Positions 1 to 7,228 of a stretch of 64,000 nt of DNA are shown here, one piece after another. Below the pieces are notes generated by a model that saw only the letters and a list, made by a program, of their open reading frames with translations, was not told where the DNA came from and did no database searches. The position numbers were made by a program, and so were the translations under genes. Origin of the DNA: Halobacillus litoralis (GTDB lineage Bacteria; Bacillota; Bacilli; Bacillales; Halobacillaceae). Positions within the stretch are counted from its first letter, which is position 1. Each line of letters begins with the position of its first letter. Where the stretch lies: positions 1 through 64,000 of the forward strand of contig NZ_WMEW01000011.1 of assembly GCF_009856355.1 (NCBI RefSeq). The letters run 5' to 3'.

Positions 1-1
1 A

Positions 2-646
2 GCGACCCATGTAAATCTTGTGTTCTCACGTCTTGCTTACGATCTTAGACCATTTTTAGTGAACCGCCTTCGACCGGTAGGAACGCTAAAACATCCTTTT
101 CAGCCACCGCCTTTTTATAAGAGAACCGTTAGTTCAGGAACGAAAACGATTTATATCAATGGTACGTATCTATTTCCCATTGGCAATGTGAAAACATCCA
201 ATGCAATGAACTTCAGTTCAAAGCTTTCGCTTTACACGAAGAAGGGCAGAGAACAAATACACAAAAGTCTCCGCCCGGATATCCAGATAGAAATTGGACA
301 TTTAATGAGGGCTTCTCTACCGAAAAGAAGTATTGAATATCTGGATAATCGTATTAGTCGGTATAGTATGAAGATGGGGAAATGCGAAATTACAGGTGAG
401 TACCTCCATGCATCAGACGTTCACTGTCACCATTACGTGCCCAGGAACCAGGGAGGATCTGATCAATTTCAAAATCTCCGTATTCTTCATAAGGATATTC
501 ACCGACTTATCCATATGAAAGATGTAGAGAAGATAAAGGTTTATCTTGATAAGTTACCACAGAATCGATTGATCTTAGATAAAATCAATCAATACCGAAA
601 GGTATGTGGGGTGGAAGGGATCGTTGCATCCAGTCTCGAAGAGTAA
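2..646 (+). CDS. Group II intron reverse transcriptase/maturase, C-terminal part
   Basis: The reading frame is open to the left edge, so this is the C-terminal portion of an intron-encoded protein; the reverse transcriptase domain lies upstream. The visible part holds the maturase (X) region, with LRPFLVNRL and the YLFPIGNVKTSNA segment, followed by an HNH endonuclease domain (about residues 120-175: CEITG, then VHCHHYVPRNQGGSDQFQNL and HRLIH, giving His-His, Asn and His ligands). Family knowledge: these proteins fold the intron RNA for splicing, and the RT-HNH unit drives retrohoming by cutting the bottom DNA strand and copying the RNA. The HNH domain means it is not a class C intron protein, because that class lacks the endonuclease. 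The stop lies 36 bases before domain V, as expected for an ORF in domain IV. Confidence 0.85.
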   Translation, partial: ATHVNLVFSRLAYDLRPFLVNRLRPVGTLKHPFQPPPFYKRTVSSGTKTIYINGTYLFPIGNVKTSNAMNFSSKLSLYTKKGREQIHKSLRPDIQIEIGHLMRASLPKRSIEYLDNRISRYSMKMGKCEITGEYLHASDVHCHHYVPRNQGGSDQFQNLRILHKDIHRLIHMKDVEKIKVYLDKLPQNRLILDKINQYRKVCGVEGIVASSLEE

Positions 647-681
647 CAAAGGAACTTATAATGTAGTACATACCTTTAGAT

Positions 682-768
682 GGAGCGCCGAATGCTGGGA
701 AACTAGCACGTTCGGTGTGGAGCAGGGGAAAAGCTGGAGATAACTTCAAACGCTTACCTATTGCTAAC
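682..768 (+). ncRNA. Group II intron domains V and VI
   Basis: Domain V is the short hairpin at about 682-721, with arms GCCGAATGCTGG and CTAGCACGTTCGGT closed by a GAAA loop. Domain VI follows (AGCA pairing with TGCT, GC..TTACC on the 3' side), and the intron ends near 768. These are the catalytic and branch-point domains. Confidence 0.7.
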
Positions 769-769
769 A

Positions 770-798
770 AATATTCAATTAGGATGGTTGCCTTTTTC
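770..798 (+). repeat. Island hairpin repeat, 3' half only (copy R0)
   Basis: The sequence TTCAATTAGGATGGTTGCC followed by a T-run matches the right arm of the repeat seen complete at 1220-1280 (TTCAATTGAAGGATCGCC plus T-run). The left arm should lie upstream of the intron, outside the window. Confidence 0.55.
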
Positions 799-911
799 TA
801 TATATTCAGTAGTGAACAGTGCTTCTAAGATAGTGAAATTATTAAAGGTTGTTCATTATCTTTTAGCGAATTCACGTAAATAGAGCTTAGTTGTAAAAGG
901 GGGGTATTATT

Positions 912-1199
912 TTGAAGAAAATAAAGATCGCATATGTTCTTAACACGATCTTGATTGGTTTAATCGCTATTCTTATATCTACTTTTTTTGCTGGAGGTAC
1001 TATAGCTGAGAACTATACTGACGAGACTTGGGTCTCCCCAGTGTTTTTTGTGATTTTACCTATATGGGCTTTAGGATTTCTACTAGGATTGCTTATTTTT
1101 AAAAGTAAAAACCCTGGAATATATTTGTTTATATCTATTCTTATCACATGGATTTCAATCCTACTTGGAGTACAATTGGGGTTTAATCTAGCTACATAA
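912..1199 (+). CDS. Small three-helix membrane protein
   Basis: A 95-residue protein starting with TTG, preceded by a GGGGGG purine run. Three hydrophobic segments lie at about residues 7-29, 43-62 and 70-88, with a short polar loop containing ENYTDETW between the first two. No family was recognised. It is the first intact ORF after the intron and is followed directly by hairpin repeat R1, which acts as its terminator. Like its neighbours it is AT-rich. Function unknown. Confidence 0.6.
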   Translation: MKKIKIAYVLNTILIGLIAILISTFFAGGTIAENYTDETWVSPVFFVILPIWALGFLLGLLIFKSKNPGIYLFISILITWISILLGVQLGFNLAT

Positions 1200-1219
1200 T
1201 ATTCCATAGTGAGTATATG

Positions 1220-1280
1220 TCTTGAAATAAAGTCTTGCGGAAACGGTGGCGTTTCTTCAATTGAAGGATCGCCTTTTTTA
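1220..1280 (+). repeat. Island hairpin repeat R1 (terminator-like)
   Basis: Contains AAGTCTTGCGGAAACGG, then GGCG, a perfect palindrome CTTCAATTGAAG, CGCC and a T6 run. The hairpin plus T-run is a good intrinsic terminator for the upstream ORF. The same layout recurs between other ORFs of the island. Confidence 0.7.
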
Positions 1281-1369
1281 CATTGGTATAGTTTGGGAAT
1301 GTACTCCGTTGGTAATAGAGGTCAGTAAGGACAGAGATTAAATATAGGTAGTAGGAGGAGAATCGTAAT

Positions 1370-1543
1370 ATGAACAAAAGAATTGAAGACGGCATAATCT
1401 CTGCATTTGCTTGTGCAGTCGCTGCTATTCTCTTCGAATACTTGATATACGGTGAAATAAGATGGGGACTTGTATTAGGTTTAACGCTAGGCAGTATCAC
1501 TTTTTCTATAACACGCAAGTTTAGAGATAAAGAAAAATTGTAA
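1370..1543 (+). CDS. Small membrane protein (57 aa)
   Basis: An ATG start is preceded by a strong TAGGAGGAG ribosome site 7 bases upstream. The 57-residue product begins MNKRIEDGII and has two hydrophobic stretches (about residues 9-26 and 32-48) and a basic tail (ITRKFRDKEKL), the layout of a two-helix hairpin membrane protein. No family recognised. It lies between repeats R1 and R2, so it forms one unit of the small-ORF array. The clean ribosome site is the main support. Confidence 0.6.
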   Translation: MNKRIEDGIISAFACAVAAILFEYLIYGEIRWGLVLGLTLGSITFSITRKFRDKEKL

Positions 1544-1572
1544 AGACCTCTCGTATTTGTTTCTTCACCAAC

Positions 1573-1794
1573 GTGGACAAGTGCAAAATACTTGATTGCT
1601 GGGTGGTGCTGGTTTTGAGGAGGGAGACATTATTAAAAATCATCGGTATTCCTGTGCTTGTTTATGTGGTCATATCGTTATATGAATTCATAGTTTGGGA
1701 TGATATGGCTCTGACTAGCAAGGTGGTTTTTATTGTATCAACTACAATTTTGTTATATATCAGGTACTTCACAAATTTCTTTAGTAAGAAATAA
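1573..1794 (+). CDS. Small two-helix membrane protein
   Basis: The frame opens at a GTG at 1573 but that start has no clear ribosome site; the TTG at 1615 is an alternative, although the GAGGAGGG motif lies just inside it. The product has hydrophobic segments IIGIPVLVYVVISLYEF and VVFIVSTTILLYI and ends in FSKK. No family recognised. Repeat R2 follows at 1831. The unclear start may mean an eroded gene. Confidence 0.45.
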   Translation: MDKCKILDCWVVLVLRRETLLKIIGIPVLVYVVISLYEFIVWDDMALTSKVVFIVSTTILLYIRYFTNFFSKK

Positions 1795-1830
1795 GAAAGG
1801 GAATTGATTTAGGACATTTTATATCTTATA

Positions 1831-1890
1831 TCTCGAAAAAGAGTCTTACTGAAACGGGGGCAATTTGTTCAATAGAGCATTAGCCCATTA
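1831..1890 (+). repeat. Island hairpin repeat R2
   Basis: GAGTCTTACTGAAACGGGGGC is followed by TTTGTTCAATAGAGCATTAGCCC. It matches the consensus of the other copies, but the right arm is less complementary and there is no T-run. Confidence 0.6.
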
Positions 1891-1963
1891 CATAAGCGCA
1901 AGGAATATCCTTTCATTTAATTATTTAACTGACGGAGCAGATTAGTGGAAGAGTGTTTTAGTA

Positions 1964-1996
1964 TAATGTTCCGCAAACGGGACATTTTGTTGAGGA
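1964..1996 (+). repeat. Divergent hairpin repeat or leader hairpin upstream of ORF 2032
   Basis: ATGTTCC, a GCAAAC loop and GGGACAT form a 7 bp stem (one G.T pair), followed by TTTTGTTGAGG. The order CGCAAACGGG..C-TTTTGTT resembles the island repeat (GGAAACGGGGGC..TTTGTTCAATAG), so it may be a divergent copy. Confidence 0.35.
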
Positions 1997-2031
1997 GAAA
2001 TTAGAAAGAAAAAATGAAGGTGGGATGAAAA

Positions 2032-2349
2032 ATGTTCGATGCTGGTTGGCTTAATATCGGCAGTTTGGTACTTGGATTAGTATCTTGGATAATTCCTTTT
2101 GTTATTCTTGCGGTAGGTAAAAAACAGATGAATAAGAAATGGATTGCGCTTACCATTATCAGTTTCAGCGCTTGCGCTATTGCAATATGTTTACAAATTT
2201 TTTATAACCTTCACTTAGTAAACATTGAAGACTGGTCTGCTCTGTCAGAAATGCGCGCTGTAGCTGTTGCTTCAACTGTACTTGTCATTGTTACCATATT
2301 ATTAAATTCATCTACGTTGTTTTTATATCGGGATAGGGGCGCATTGTAA
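2032..2349 (+). CDS. Conserved small Bacillus-type membrane protein (105 aa)
   Basis: Starts at ATG 2032 after GAAGGTGGGATG. The product has three hydrophobic segments (about residues 9-28, 38-57 and 76-97) and a polar loop NLHLVNIEDWSALSE. I recognise the general pattern (MFDAGWLNIGSLVLGL..WIALTIISFSACAIA..IFYN) as a recurring uncharacterised small membrane protein of Bacillaceae, but no function is known to me. Hairpin repeat R3 follows 40 bases downstream. Confidence 0.7.
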   Translation: MFDAGWLNIGSLVLGLVSWIIPFVILAVGKKQMNKKWIALTIISFSACAIAICLQIFYNLHLVNIEDWSALSEMRAVAVASTVLVIVTILLNSSTLFLYRDRGAL

Positions 2350-2386
2350 AACTAACGGATGAGGTAGTTGAAAATCTGATTAAACA

Positions 2387-2443
2387 TCTCGAAATCAAGT
2401 CTTCCGTTATAGGGGACGATTTTTCAATAGAGCGTTCGCCTTT
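2387..2443 (+). repeat. Island hairpin repeat R3
   Basis: CTCGAAATCAAGTCTTCCG, then GGGGACGATTTTTCAATAGAGCGTTCGCC. The left arm GGGGACGA and right arm TTCGCC can pair around the TTCAATAG loop. It follows the 105-aa ORF. Confidence 0.65.
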
Positions 2444-2499
2444 AATACATGAGCATAGCTATACAAAGTCTATAAATAGACAAATAATTGGGGGAGTAT

Positions 2500-2666
2500 A
2501 TGACAAATAAACAAAAGAATTATTTAGAAGCTAATATCGTAGCTTTATTATTTTAGTCATCTTATACTTTTTAGATGTACCTATATTTCTGTATGTTTTA
2601 CTTGGTTCATGTATGCTCATAACAATATTTTTTATTGAGATATGGGACTACAATAGAAAAAATTGA
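2500..2666 (+). pseudogene. Frameshifted small membrane protein
   Basis: An ATG at 2500 with a GGGGGAG site starts MTNKQKNYLEANIVALLF and stops at TAG 2554. The hydrophobic reading continues without a break in another frame from 2550 (ILVILYFLDVPIFLYVLLG..MLITIFFIEIWDYN) to TGA at 2666. Joined, these give a normal-looking protein of about 55 residues with two membrane segments, so a one-step frameshift near 2550-2555 is likely. It could also be a sequencing error. Confidence 0.55.
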
Positions 2667-2685
2667 GATCAACACTATTTTAAGG

Positions 2686-2934
2686 GTGGTGTTAGTATTA
2701 TCAAAAGTTTTCATTCTTGGTAATATCGCCATTGTATTATCCGCTTTCCTATTCGTCATCGATCTATTCATCATTAATGATCTATTGATTTACTGGGACA
2801 CCTTAGTCCTTATCAATCAATTTACTGTTGGATACAGGTGTTACTTTAAAGAGGGTAGTAAGATATAGGGTACTATTTTGATGGGCACGATTGCGGTAGC
2901 ATTTATTTTCATAGCAATCATTCTCGTTACTTAA
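2686..2934 (+). pseudogene. Small membrane protein interrupted by an in-frame TAG
   Basis: From GTG 2686 or 2689 the frame reads VLVLSKVFILGNIAIVLSAF.. through three hydrophobic segments, meets TAG at 2866-2868, and continues in the same frame with GTILMGTIAVAFIFIAIILVT to TAA at 2934. The segment after the stop is again a membrane helix, so the gene seems split by an amber codon. Repeat R4 follows about 40 bases later. Confidence 0.45.
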
Positions 2935-2975
2935 GCTTTGGTGGAGCGGAAATAATAGTGTGGAAGGTAATAAGT

Positions 2976-3024
2976 ATCTTGAATTCAAGTCTTAAAGAAA
3001 CGGGGCTAATCTAAAAAATCTCCC
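2976..3024 (+). repeat. Island hairpin repeat R4, left half conserved
   Basis: TATCTTGAATTCAAGTCTT and AAAGAAACGGGGC match the left half of the repeat. The right half has decayed and only TCTCCC remains recognisable. Confidence 0.5.
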
Positions 3025-3044
3025 AATTAATTTTCAGGATTGCA

Positions 3045-3073
3045 TTGACTATATTTGGAAATAAATATATAGT
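3045..3073 (+). promoter_or_regulatory. Sigma-A promoter for the T-box/thrS transcript
   Basis: TTGACT at 3045-3050 and TATAGT at 3068-3073 are separated by exactly 17 bases. This places transcription start near 3080, just before the first T-box leader. Confidence 0.7.
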
Positions 3074-3091
3074 GAAATAAATTTAAAATAA

Positions 3092-3332
3092 TTTGTGATG
3101 AAGAGGATAAGAGCTATTATGAACGGTTACCAGAGAGGGAAGAAAAGGTGGAATCTTCCTAACGCAGCGTAATAGCTTACCACCTTGGAGCTGCATGGGC
3201 GAATATGAGTAGTTCATGCCGTATTGCTACGATACAGCAAACCAAAGCCGTTACTTTATCCATGTAACGGGAAGTTGGGTGGAACCACGAGTACAGCACT
3301 CGTCCCTTTTTTAGGGACGGGTGTTTTTTTAA
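3092..3332 (+). promoter_or_regulatory. T-box riboswitch 1 (threonine, specifier ACC)
   Basis: A complete T-box leader. Stem I carries the CCAGAGAGGGA region, the 3' side holds TTACCACCTTGGAGC with ACC (3179-3181, followed by A) as the probable threonine specifier, the T-box sequence is GGGTGGAACCACG (about 3278-3289), and the terminator is CACTCGTCCC / GGGACGGGTG plus T8 (3297-3331). Uncharged tRNA-Thr would pair with the specifier and the T-box bulge to form the antiterminator. It is the first of two tandem copies. Confidence 0.85.
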
Positions 3333-3345
3333 TTGAAGAAGTTAT

Positions 3346-3587
3346 AGTGAAGAAGAGGACAAGAGCTATTAGGACGGTTATCAGAGAGGGAAGAAAAGGT
3401 GCGATCTTCCTAACGCAGCGTAATAGCTTACCACCTTGGAGCTGCATGGGCGAAATGTGAGTAGTTCATGACGTGTGCTACGATACAGCAAACCAAAGCC
3501 ATTACTTTGAAAGGTAGTGGGAAATTGGGTGGAACCGCGGGTAAAACCATACTCGTCCCTTGTAGATAGGGACGAGTATGGTTTTTT
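3346..3587 (+). promoter_or_regulatory. T-box riboswitch 2 (threonine, specifier ACC)
   Basis: The second leader is nearly identical to the first through Stem I (GAGAGGGAAGAAAAGGTG and the TTACCACCTTGGAGC segment, ACC at 3430-3432). It has a canonical T-box GGGTGGAACCGCGGG and a longer terminator stem (ACCATACTCGTCCC / GGGACGAGTATGGT, T6, 3547-3587). High identity in Stem I and divergent terminators suggest a duplication. Two terminators in series tighten control on tRNA-Thr charging, as in the multi-T-box thrZ leader of Bacillus subtilis. Confidence 0.85.
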
Positions 3588-3611
3588 AATTTTATCAAAG
3601 GATGTGTATGT

Positions 3612-5534
3612 ATGAATCATGACAAAATGGTAATTTCGTTTCCGGATGGCAGCGAAAAATCTTACTTAAAAGGGAGTACATTGGGGGATATTGCCCAATC
3701 TATAAGCCCTGGCCTTAAGAAAAAGTCAGTAGTTGGGAGAGTCAATGGATCCTTATATGATATGCAGAGGCCAATCAACTCTAATGCTGAGATTGAATTA
3801 TTTCCACTTCATTCTTCAGAGGGATTAGAGGTGATGAGGCATACCGCAGCTCATATTATGGCTCAGGCGGTTAAGCGACTTTTCGGAAGCGCGAGGCTGG
3901 GTGTAGGTCCTGTTGTGGAGAATGGTTTCTACTATGACATCGATACGGATCAGAGTATATCTAAAGATGATCTATCTAAAATTGAAAAAGAAATGAGGAA
4001 CATTGTAGCTGAGAACTTGTTTATTAAACGGGAGTTAGTATCTAGAGATGAAGCTGAGAGCATTTTTTCGAATGATCATTTAAAGCTGGAGCTATTAAAG
4101 AAAATTCCTAGGGAAGAAGATGTCTCCATCTACAAACAAGGAGAATTTATAGATCTATGCAGAGGTCCCCATTTACCGTCAACGAAATTACTTAAAGCTT
4201 TTTCCTTAACAAATATCTCGGGGGCCTACTGGCTGGGGAATAATGATAACCAGATGTTACAACGAATATATGGTGTAGCTTTCTCAACAAAAAAAGAACT
4301 CAATGAATACTTTCATTTTGTCGAAGAAGCCAAAAAGAGAGATCACCGCAAATTAGGGAAACAGCTTGAATTGTTTATGTTTTCAGATGAAGCTCCAGGA
4401 ATGCCATTCTATTTAAGTAATGGTCAGGTGATAAGAAATGAGTTGGAAGCATTCCTTAGAAGTCTGCAGGAATCGTTTAATTATAAAGAAGTGAAAACTC
4501 CATTAATGATGAATCAGAGGTTATGGGAACAATCGGGGCACTGGAATCATTATAAAGACAATATGTATTTCTCTGAAGTTGACCAGCAGCATTTCGCTCT
4601 TAAACCAATGAATTGCCCAGGACATATGCTTATTTTTAAGGACCGTTTGCGCTCCTATAGAGACCTTCCAATACGTATGGCTGAATTCGGTCAAGTTCAC
4701 CGTCATGAATTCAGTGGAGCATTAAACGGGTTATTGAGAGTTCGTTCCTTCTGCCAAGACGATGCTCATATCTTTGTCACACCTCATCAGATAGAAGGCG
4801 AGATCACTTCAGCCTTGCAGTTGATTGATGATGTTTATCGAACTTTTGGTTTCAATTATGAGATTGAGCTATCTACTCGTCCTGAAAAATCTATGGGGGG
4901 TCCAGGGTTGTGGGACCAAGCAGAAGATGCCCTTAAAAACGTTTTGGATAAACTAGGTTATGATTTTAGAGTGAATGAGGGAGACGGTGCTTTTTACGGG
5001 CCTAAGATTGATATCCATATAAAAGATGCCTTGAATAGGAGTCATCAATGTGCAACTATGCAGCTGGATTTTCAAATGCCGGAAAAATTCGATCTGGAAT
5101 ATATAAATGAACATAATGAAAAAGTTCGTCCAGTGGTTATTCACCGGGCTGTGTTTGGGTCCCTTGATCGCTTTTTAGGCATACTCATTGAGCATTATAG
5201 AGGGGCATTTCCAACTTGGTTAGCACCTGTTCAAGTAAAAATACTACCTGTATCAAACGACGTTCATAAAGAATATTCGGATCAAGTAATGAATCGGTTA
5301 AAACAAGAAGGGATTAGAGTGGAAAAGGACAGTAGAGAGGAAAAGATAGGGTACAAGATCAGGGAAACTCAAATAAACAAAACACCCTTCATTCTGGTGT
5401 TGGGAGACAAGGAAGTTGAAAAAGGATGTGTGAACGTTAGGTCTTATGGAGATAAAGCAACGAAAGATATGGGATTAGATGAATTTGTAACAAGCATTAA
5501 ACAGTCTATAGTCAATAAAGATTTACTTGAATAA
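3612..5534 (+). CDS. thrS: Threonine--tRNA ligase (ThrS/ThrZ type)
   Basis: The 640-residue protein charges tRNA-Thr in the cytoplasm. Domains in order are TGS (about 1-62), the editing/SAD domain (about 65-225, with HTAAHIMAQAV and DLCRGPHLPS), the class II catalytic core (about 240-535) and the anticodon-binding domain (about 540-635). The zinc ligands are in place: Cys335 in MNCPGHM, His386 in DDAHIF and His511 in VVIHRA. Motif 2 is FGQVHRHEFSGALNGLLRVR. Length is normal for the family. ATG 3612 follows AAAGGATG. The gene stands alone, inside the AT-rich small-ORF island and behind two tandem threonine T-boxes. That context and the B. subtilis precedent suggest a secondary, starvation-inducible ThrZ-like enzyme rather than the housekeeping copy, but this cannot be decided from the window. 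Confidence 0.95.
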   Translation: MNHDKMVISFPDGSEKSYLKGSTLGDIAQSISPGLKKKSVVGRVNGSLYDMQRPINSNAEIELFPLHSSEGLEVMRHTAAHIMAQAVKRLFGSARLGVGPVVENGFYYDIDTDQSISKDDLSKIEKEMRNIVAENLFIKRELVSRDEAESIFSNDHLKLELLKKIPREEDVSIYKQGEFIDLCRGPHLPSTKLLKAFSLTNISGAYWLGNNDNQMLQRIYGVAFSTKKELNEYFHFVEEAKKRDHRKLGKQLELFMFSDEAPGMPFYLSNGQVIRNELEAFLRSLQESFNYKEVKTPLMMNQRLWEQSGHWNHYKDNMYFSEVDQQHFALKPMNCPGHMLIFKDRLRSYRDLPIRMAEFGQVHRHEFSGALNGLLRVRSFCQDDAHIFVTPHQIEGEITSALQLIDDVYRTFGFNYEIELSTRPEKSMGGPGLWDQAEDALKNVLDKLGYDFRVNEGDGAFYGPKIDIHIKDALNRSHQCATMQLDFQMPEKFDLEYINEHNEKVRPVVIHRAVFGSLDRFLGILIEHYRGAFPTWLAPVQVKILPVSNDVHKEYSDQVMNRLKQEGIRVEKDSREEKIGYKIRETQINKTPFILVLGDKEVEKGCVNVRSYGDKATKDMGLDEFVTSIKQSIVNKDLLE

Positions 5535-5539
5535 TTATT

Positions 5540-5698
5540 ATCAACATCAAATTACATTATCCTACAAATACAGAAGGTATAGATCCTTACATTGACCACG
5601 TCGTCAAGCATAGTAAGAGCGAAAAGAAAAGGAAATTCTTTGCTGATGGTGAGCTTCTTTACTGCATGGCATCTTGGGATATGAATGGTCATGAATAA
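5540..5698 (+). pseudogene. Remnant of a YcxB-like protein gene
   Basis: The frame reads INIKLHYPTNTEGIDPYIDH then VVKHSKSEKKRK, which lines up with the first 30 residues of the intact YcxB-like protein at 7733 (AIKVNYTTNAEDIDPYIQHI, LKHSKNEQIRK). There is no start codon, since a TGA lies just upstream, and after KRKFF the frame continues as unrelated sequence to TAA 5698. It is therefore a 5' fragment of a second copy of that gene, left immediately after thrS. Confidence 0.65.
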
Positions 5699-5748
5699 AC
5701 AATTTCTTCTGATTGCAGGCTGTTTTAAATATGAATCTTCAGTATAAG

Positions 5749-5785
5749 GAGGCAATTATGAAAAAAGGATTGCCTCTTTTATTTT
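5749..5785 (+). terminator. Intrinsic terminator downstream of thrS
   Basis: GAGGCAAT (5749-5756) pairs perfectly with ATTGCCTC (5769-5776) around a 12-base loop, followed by TTTTATTTTTT. Confidence 0.75.
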
Positions 5786-5828
5786 TTGCAGGATTGTGGA
5801 AGAATCAACCTTGGAAATATAAGGTATA

Positions 5829-5865
5829 TTGAAACTAAATTGGAGAAGTATCGTATGAGTAATAG
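5829..5865 (+). repeat. Short dispersed repeat, copy 1 (TTGAAACTRAATTGG type)
   Basis: TTGAAACTAAATTGG, then GTATCGTA and GTAATA, match the sequence at 8309-8344 at most positions. Both copies lie in non-coding sequence just upstream of a small ORF of the island. No palindrome is obvious. It may mark ends of duplicated cassettes. Confidence 0.4.
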
Positions 5866-6018
5866 GAGGAACCAGAATAGGTGAAGGGGGATAACGATTG
5901 TACCTCTGAAATGGAGGCGTTAAAACGTTGAGAATACTGGAAGCCATCATAGAACATACGGTAATGCTGGAGCCTAAAATACATTAAAGGTTATTCAATA
6001 GATAAGGGGGAGAAGAAA

Positions 6019-6273
6019 ATGGTCATTAAAGTTGTACTCTTAACGCTGCTTCTTTTCCAAGTCTTATATTTATCGGTAAAAGTTAAAAATGATAAATATA
6101 TCAAATATTATATACCTGCCTTTATTGTAAGTATAGTTACAGCTTGGTCTATTTATAAAACCTTTACAATGAGTGAATTTGGTATTGTTACCTCAGCTAT
6201 TTTTTCTACTATAGGATTATTCATTTTATTTGTCTTTACCAAGCATCCTCCGTTTTCAAAAGAAAAAATGTAA
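6019..6273 (+). CDS. Small three-helix membrane protein
   Basis: ATG 6019 follows AAGGGGGAGAAGAAA. The 84-residue product has hydrophobic segments at about residues 2-19, 30-48 and 55-74, a lysine-rich loop KVKNDKYIK and the tail PPFSKEKM. No family recognised. Hairpin repeat R5 follows at once, so ORF and terminator form a unit like the others in the island. Confidence 0.65.
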   Translation: MVIKVVLLTLLLFQVLYLSVKVKNDKYIKYYIPAFIVSIVTAWSIYKTFTMSEFGIVTSAIFSTIGLFILFVFTKHPPFSKEKM

Positions 6274-6277
6274 TCCC

Positions 6278-6337
6278 TTCTTGAAATTGAGTCTTCCACT
6301 AACAAGGGCGACTATTCTATACGAGTGGTCGCCTTTT
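6278..6337 (+). repeat. Island hairpin repeat R5 (strong terminator)
   Basis: CTTGAAATTGAGTCTTCC, then GGGCGACT and AGTGGTCGCC enclosing TATACG-type loop bases, then T5. The left and right arms (GGCGAC/GTCGCC) are perfectly complementary. Its position after the 84-aa ORF repeats the pattern seen at R1. Confidence 0.7.
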
Positions 6338-6486
6338 TCATAAAGTTTAGGGTTGTGGTTGATTTCTAAATGATAAACAGTTTGAAAAAAGGTCGGATCT
6401 TCTCTCTTAGATACATAATTGGAACGGCTGAAATAATGACGAAGGAATAGTAACAAGTGTACGTCTAAAGATAAGAGGTGGTTAAA

Positions 6487-6666
6487 GTGCTGGGTTATAT
6501 TAGGTTTTTCTTCTTCATGATTATTGGTCTTTTACTATGGAATGCATTGTTTTCATCCAATAACCAGTCAACCATTGAAATAATAGGGATCTCTTTTTTT
6601 TCAACATTATTTAAATGGTTGTATGAGGAATTTTTCGAAGGATCAGAAGGTACTGATGGAAACTAA
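6487..6666 (+). CDS. Small single- or two-helix membrane protein
   Basis: I chose GTG 6487 because AAGAGGTGG lies 6 bases upstream; a GTG at 6478 is in frame but overlaps that site. The 59-residue product has a strongly hydrophobic segment (LGYIRFFFFMIIGLLLW), a second, shorter one (IIGISFFSTLFKWLY) and an acidic tail (EEFFEGSEGTDGN). No function recognised. A degenerate hairpin repeat follows. Confidence 0.55.
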   Translation: MLGYIRFFFFMIIGLLLWNALFSSNNQSTIEIIGISFFSTLFKWLYEEFFEGSEGTDGN

Positions 6667-6687
6667 ATGTAAGGTCACAAATAAAGT

Positions 6688-6728
6688 AACGATGACAAAT
6701 GTTCAATACTGATGGTCGTCTTTTCTTT
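6688..6728 (+). repeat. Degenerate island hairpin repeat R8
   Basis: AACGATGAC, then AATGTTCAATACTGATG, then GTCGTCTTTTCT. It keeps the TTCAATA loop and complementary arms (GAC/GTC plus G.T pairs) with a T-rich tail, but has lost the GTCTTNCGG part. Confidence 0.45.
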
Positions 6729-6796
6729 ATTTTGGACTGAGGTATCAGGGAAGAAAATGGTCCGGATAGTATTATGCGGTTTGGAGGAGATAACTA

Positions 6797-6919
6797 ATGA
6801 CCGCTGAGAATAAAGAAATAATGAGTCAGACGAAGAAAAACAAGGATATATGTAGGTTTATTTTCGTTATTCCTATTTATTGTTGCGTGAGTAGAAAGGA
6901 TACAACGTTTGGAATTTAA
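6797..6919 (+). pseudogene. Short ORF, probably frameshifted membrane protein; decayed surroundings to 7228
   Basis: ATG 6797 has a good GGAGGAG site and encodes MTAENKEIMSQTKKNKD.. for 40 residues. In the next frame the same bases read IYVGLFSLFLFIVA, a membrane helix, so a frameshift after residue 17 is likely. Further on, about 6960-7052 reads SLFRGRNLWNLLFLALIIVF.. to a TAA without a start, the tail of another lost membrane protein. Copy R6 of the repeat lies at 7124. I see no intact gene between 6667 and 7228. Confidence 0.35.
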
Positions 6920-7123
6920 GAATGAAAGAATAAGGGTTTTCACCTGTCTTATCGGTTAGCTTAATAACTTATCACTTTTTCGTGGTAGAAACTTATGGAA
7001 CTTGTTATTCCTGGCTTTAATTATTGTATTCATAGGAGCATTATCTCTTTAAATTTAAAAAGGGTGACCATCTGCCTGAACTAAGTAAGGTGGGAAGGTT
7101 AATGAATTACATAACATATCCCG

Positions 7124-7152
7124 TGATCAAGTCTTATGGAAACGGGGGAAGC
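7124..7152 (+). repeat. Island hairpin repeat R6, left half
   Basis: GATCAAGTCTTATGGAAACGGGGGAAGC matches the left half of the consensus (TCAAGTCTTNCGGAAACGGGGGC). The right half is not conserved. Confidence 0.5.
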
Positions 7153-7228
7153 TGTGGAATAAGAACCAGCACCAACCGGGATGACATGGGAATACAGATG
7201 TCTATCACCTTCTTGTGGGAGTGATAAA

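Larger units (their letters stand above)
1..768 (+). mobile_element. Group II intron, 3' part (5' end outside window)
   Basis: The window begins inside a group II intron. Visible are the end of the intron-encoded protein, a domain V hairpin (about 682-721, AGC near its base and a GAAA loop) and a domain VI-like helix ending at about 768 in CTAAC. The next bases (about 770-798) match the 3' half of the hairpin repeat that recurs across the island, so the intron appears inserted inside a copy of that repeat. The 3' splice position is an estimate from the domain VI pairing. Confidence 0.8.
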
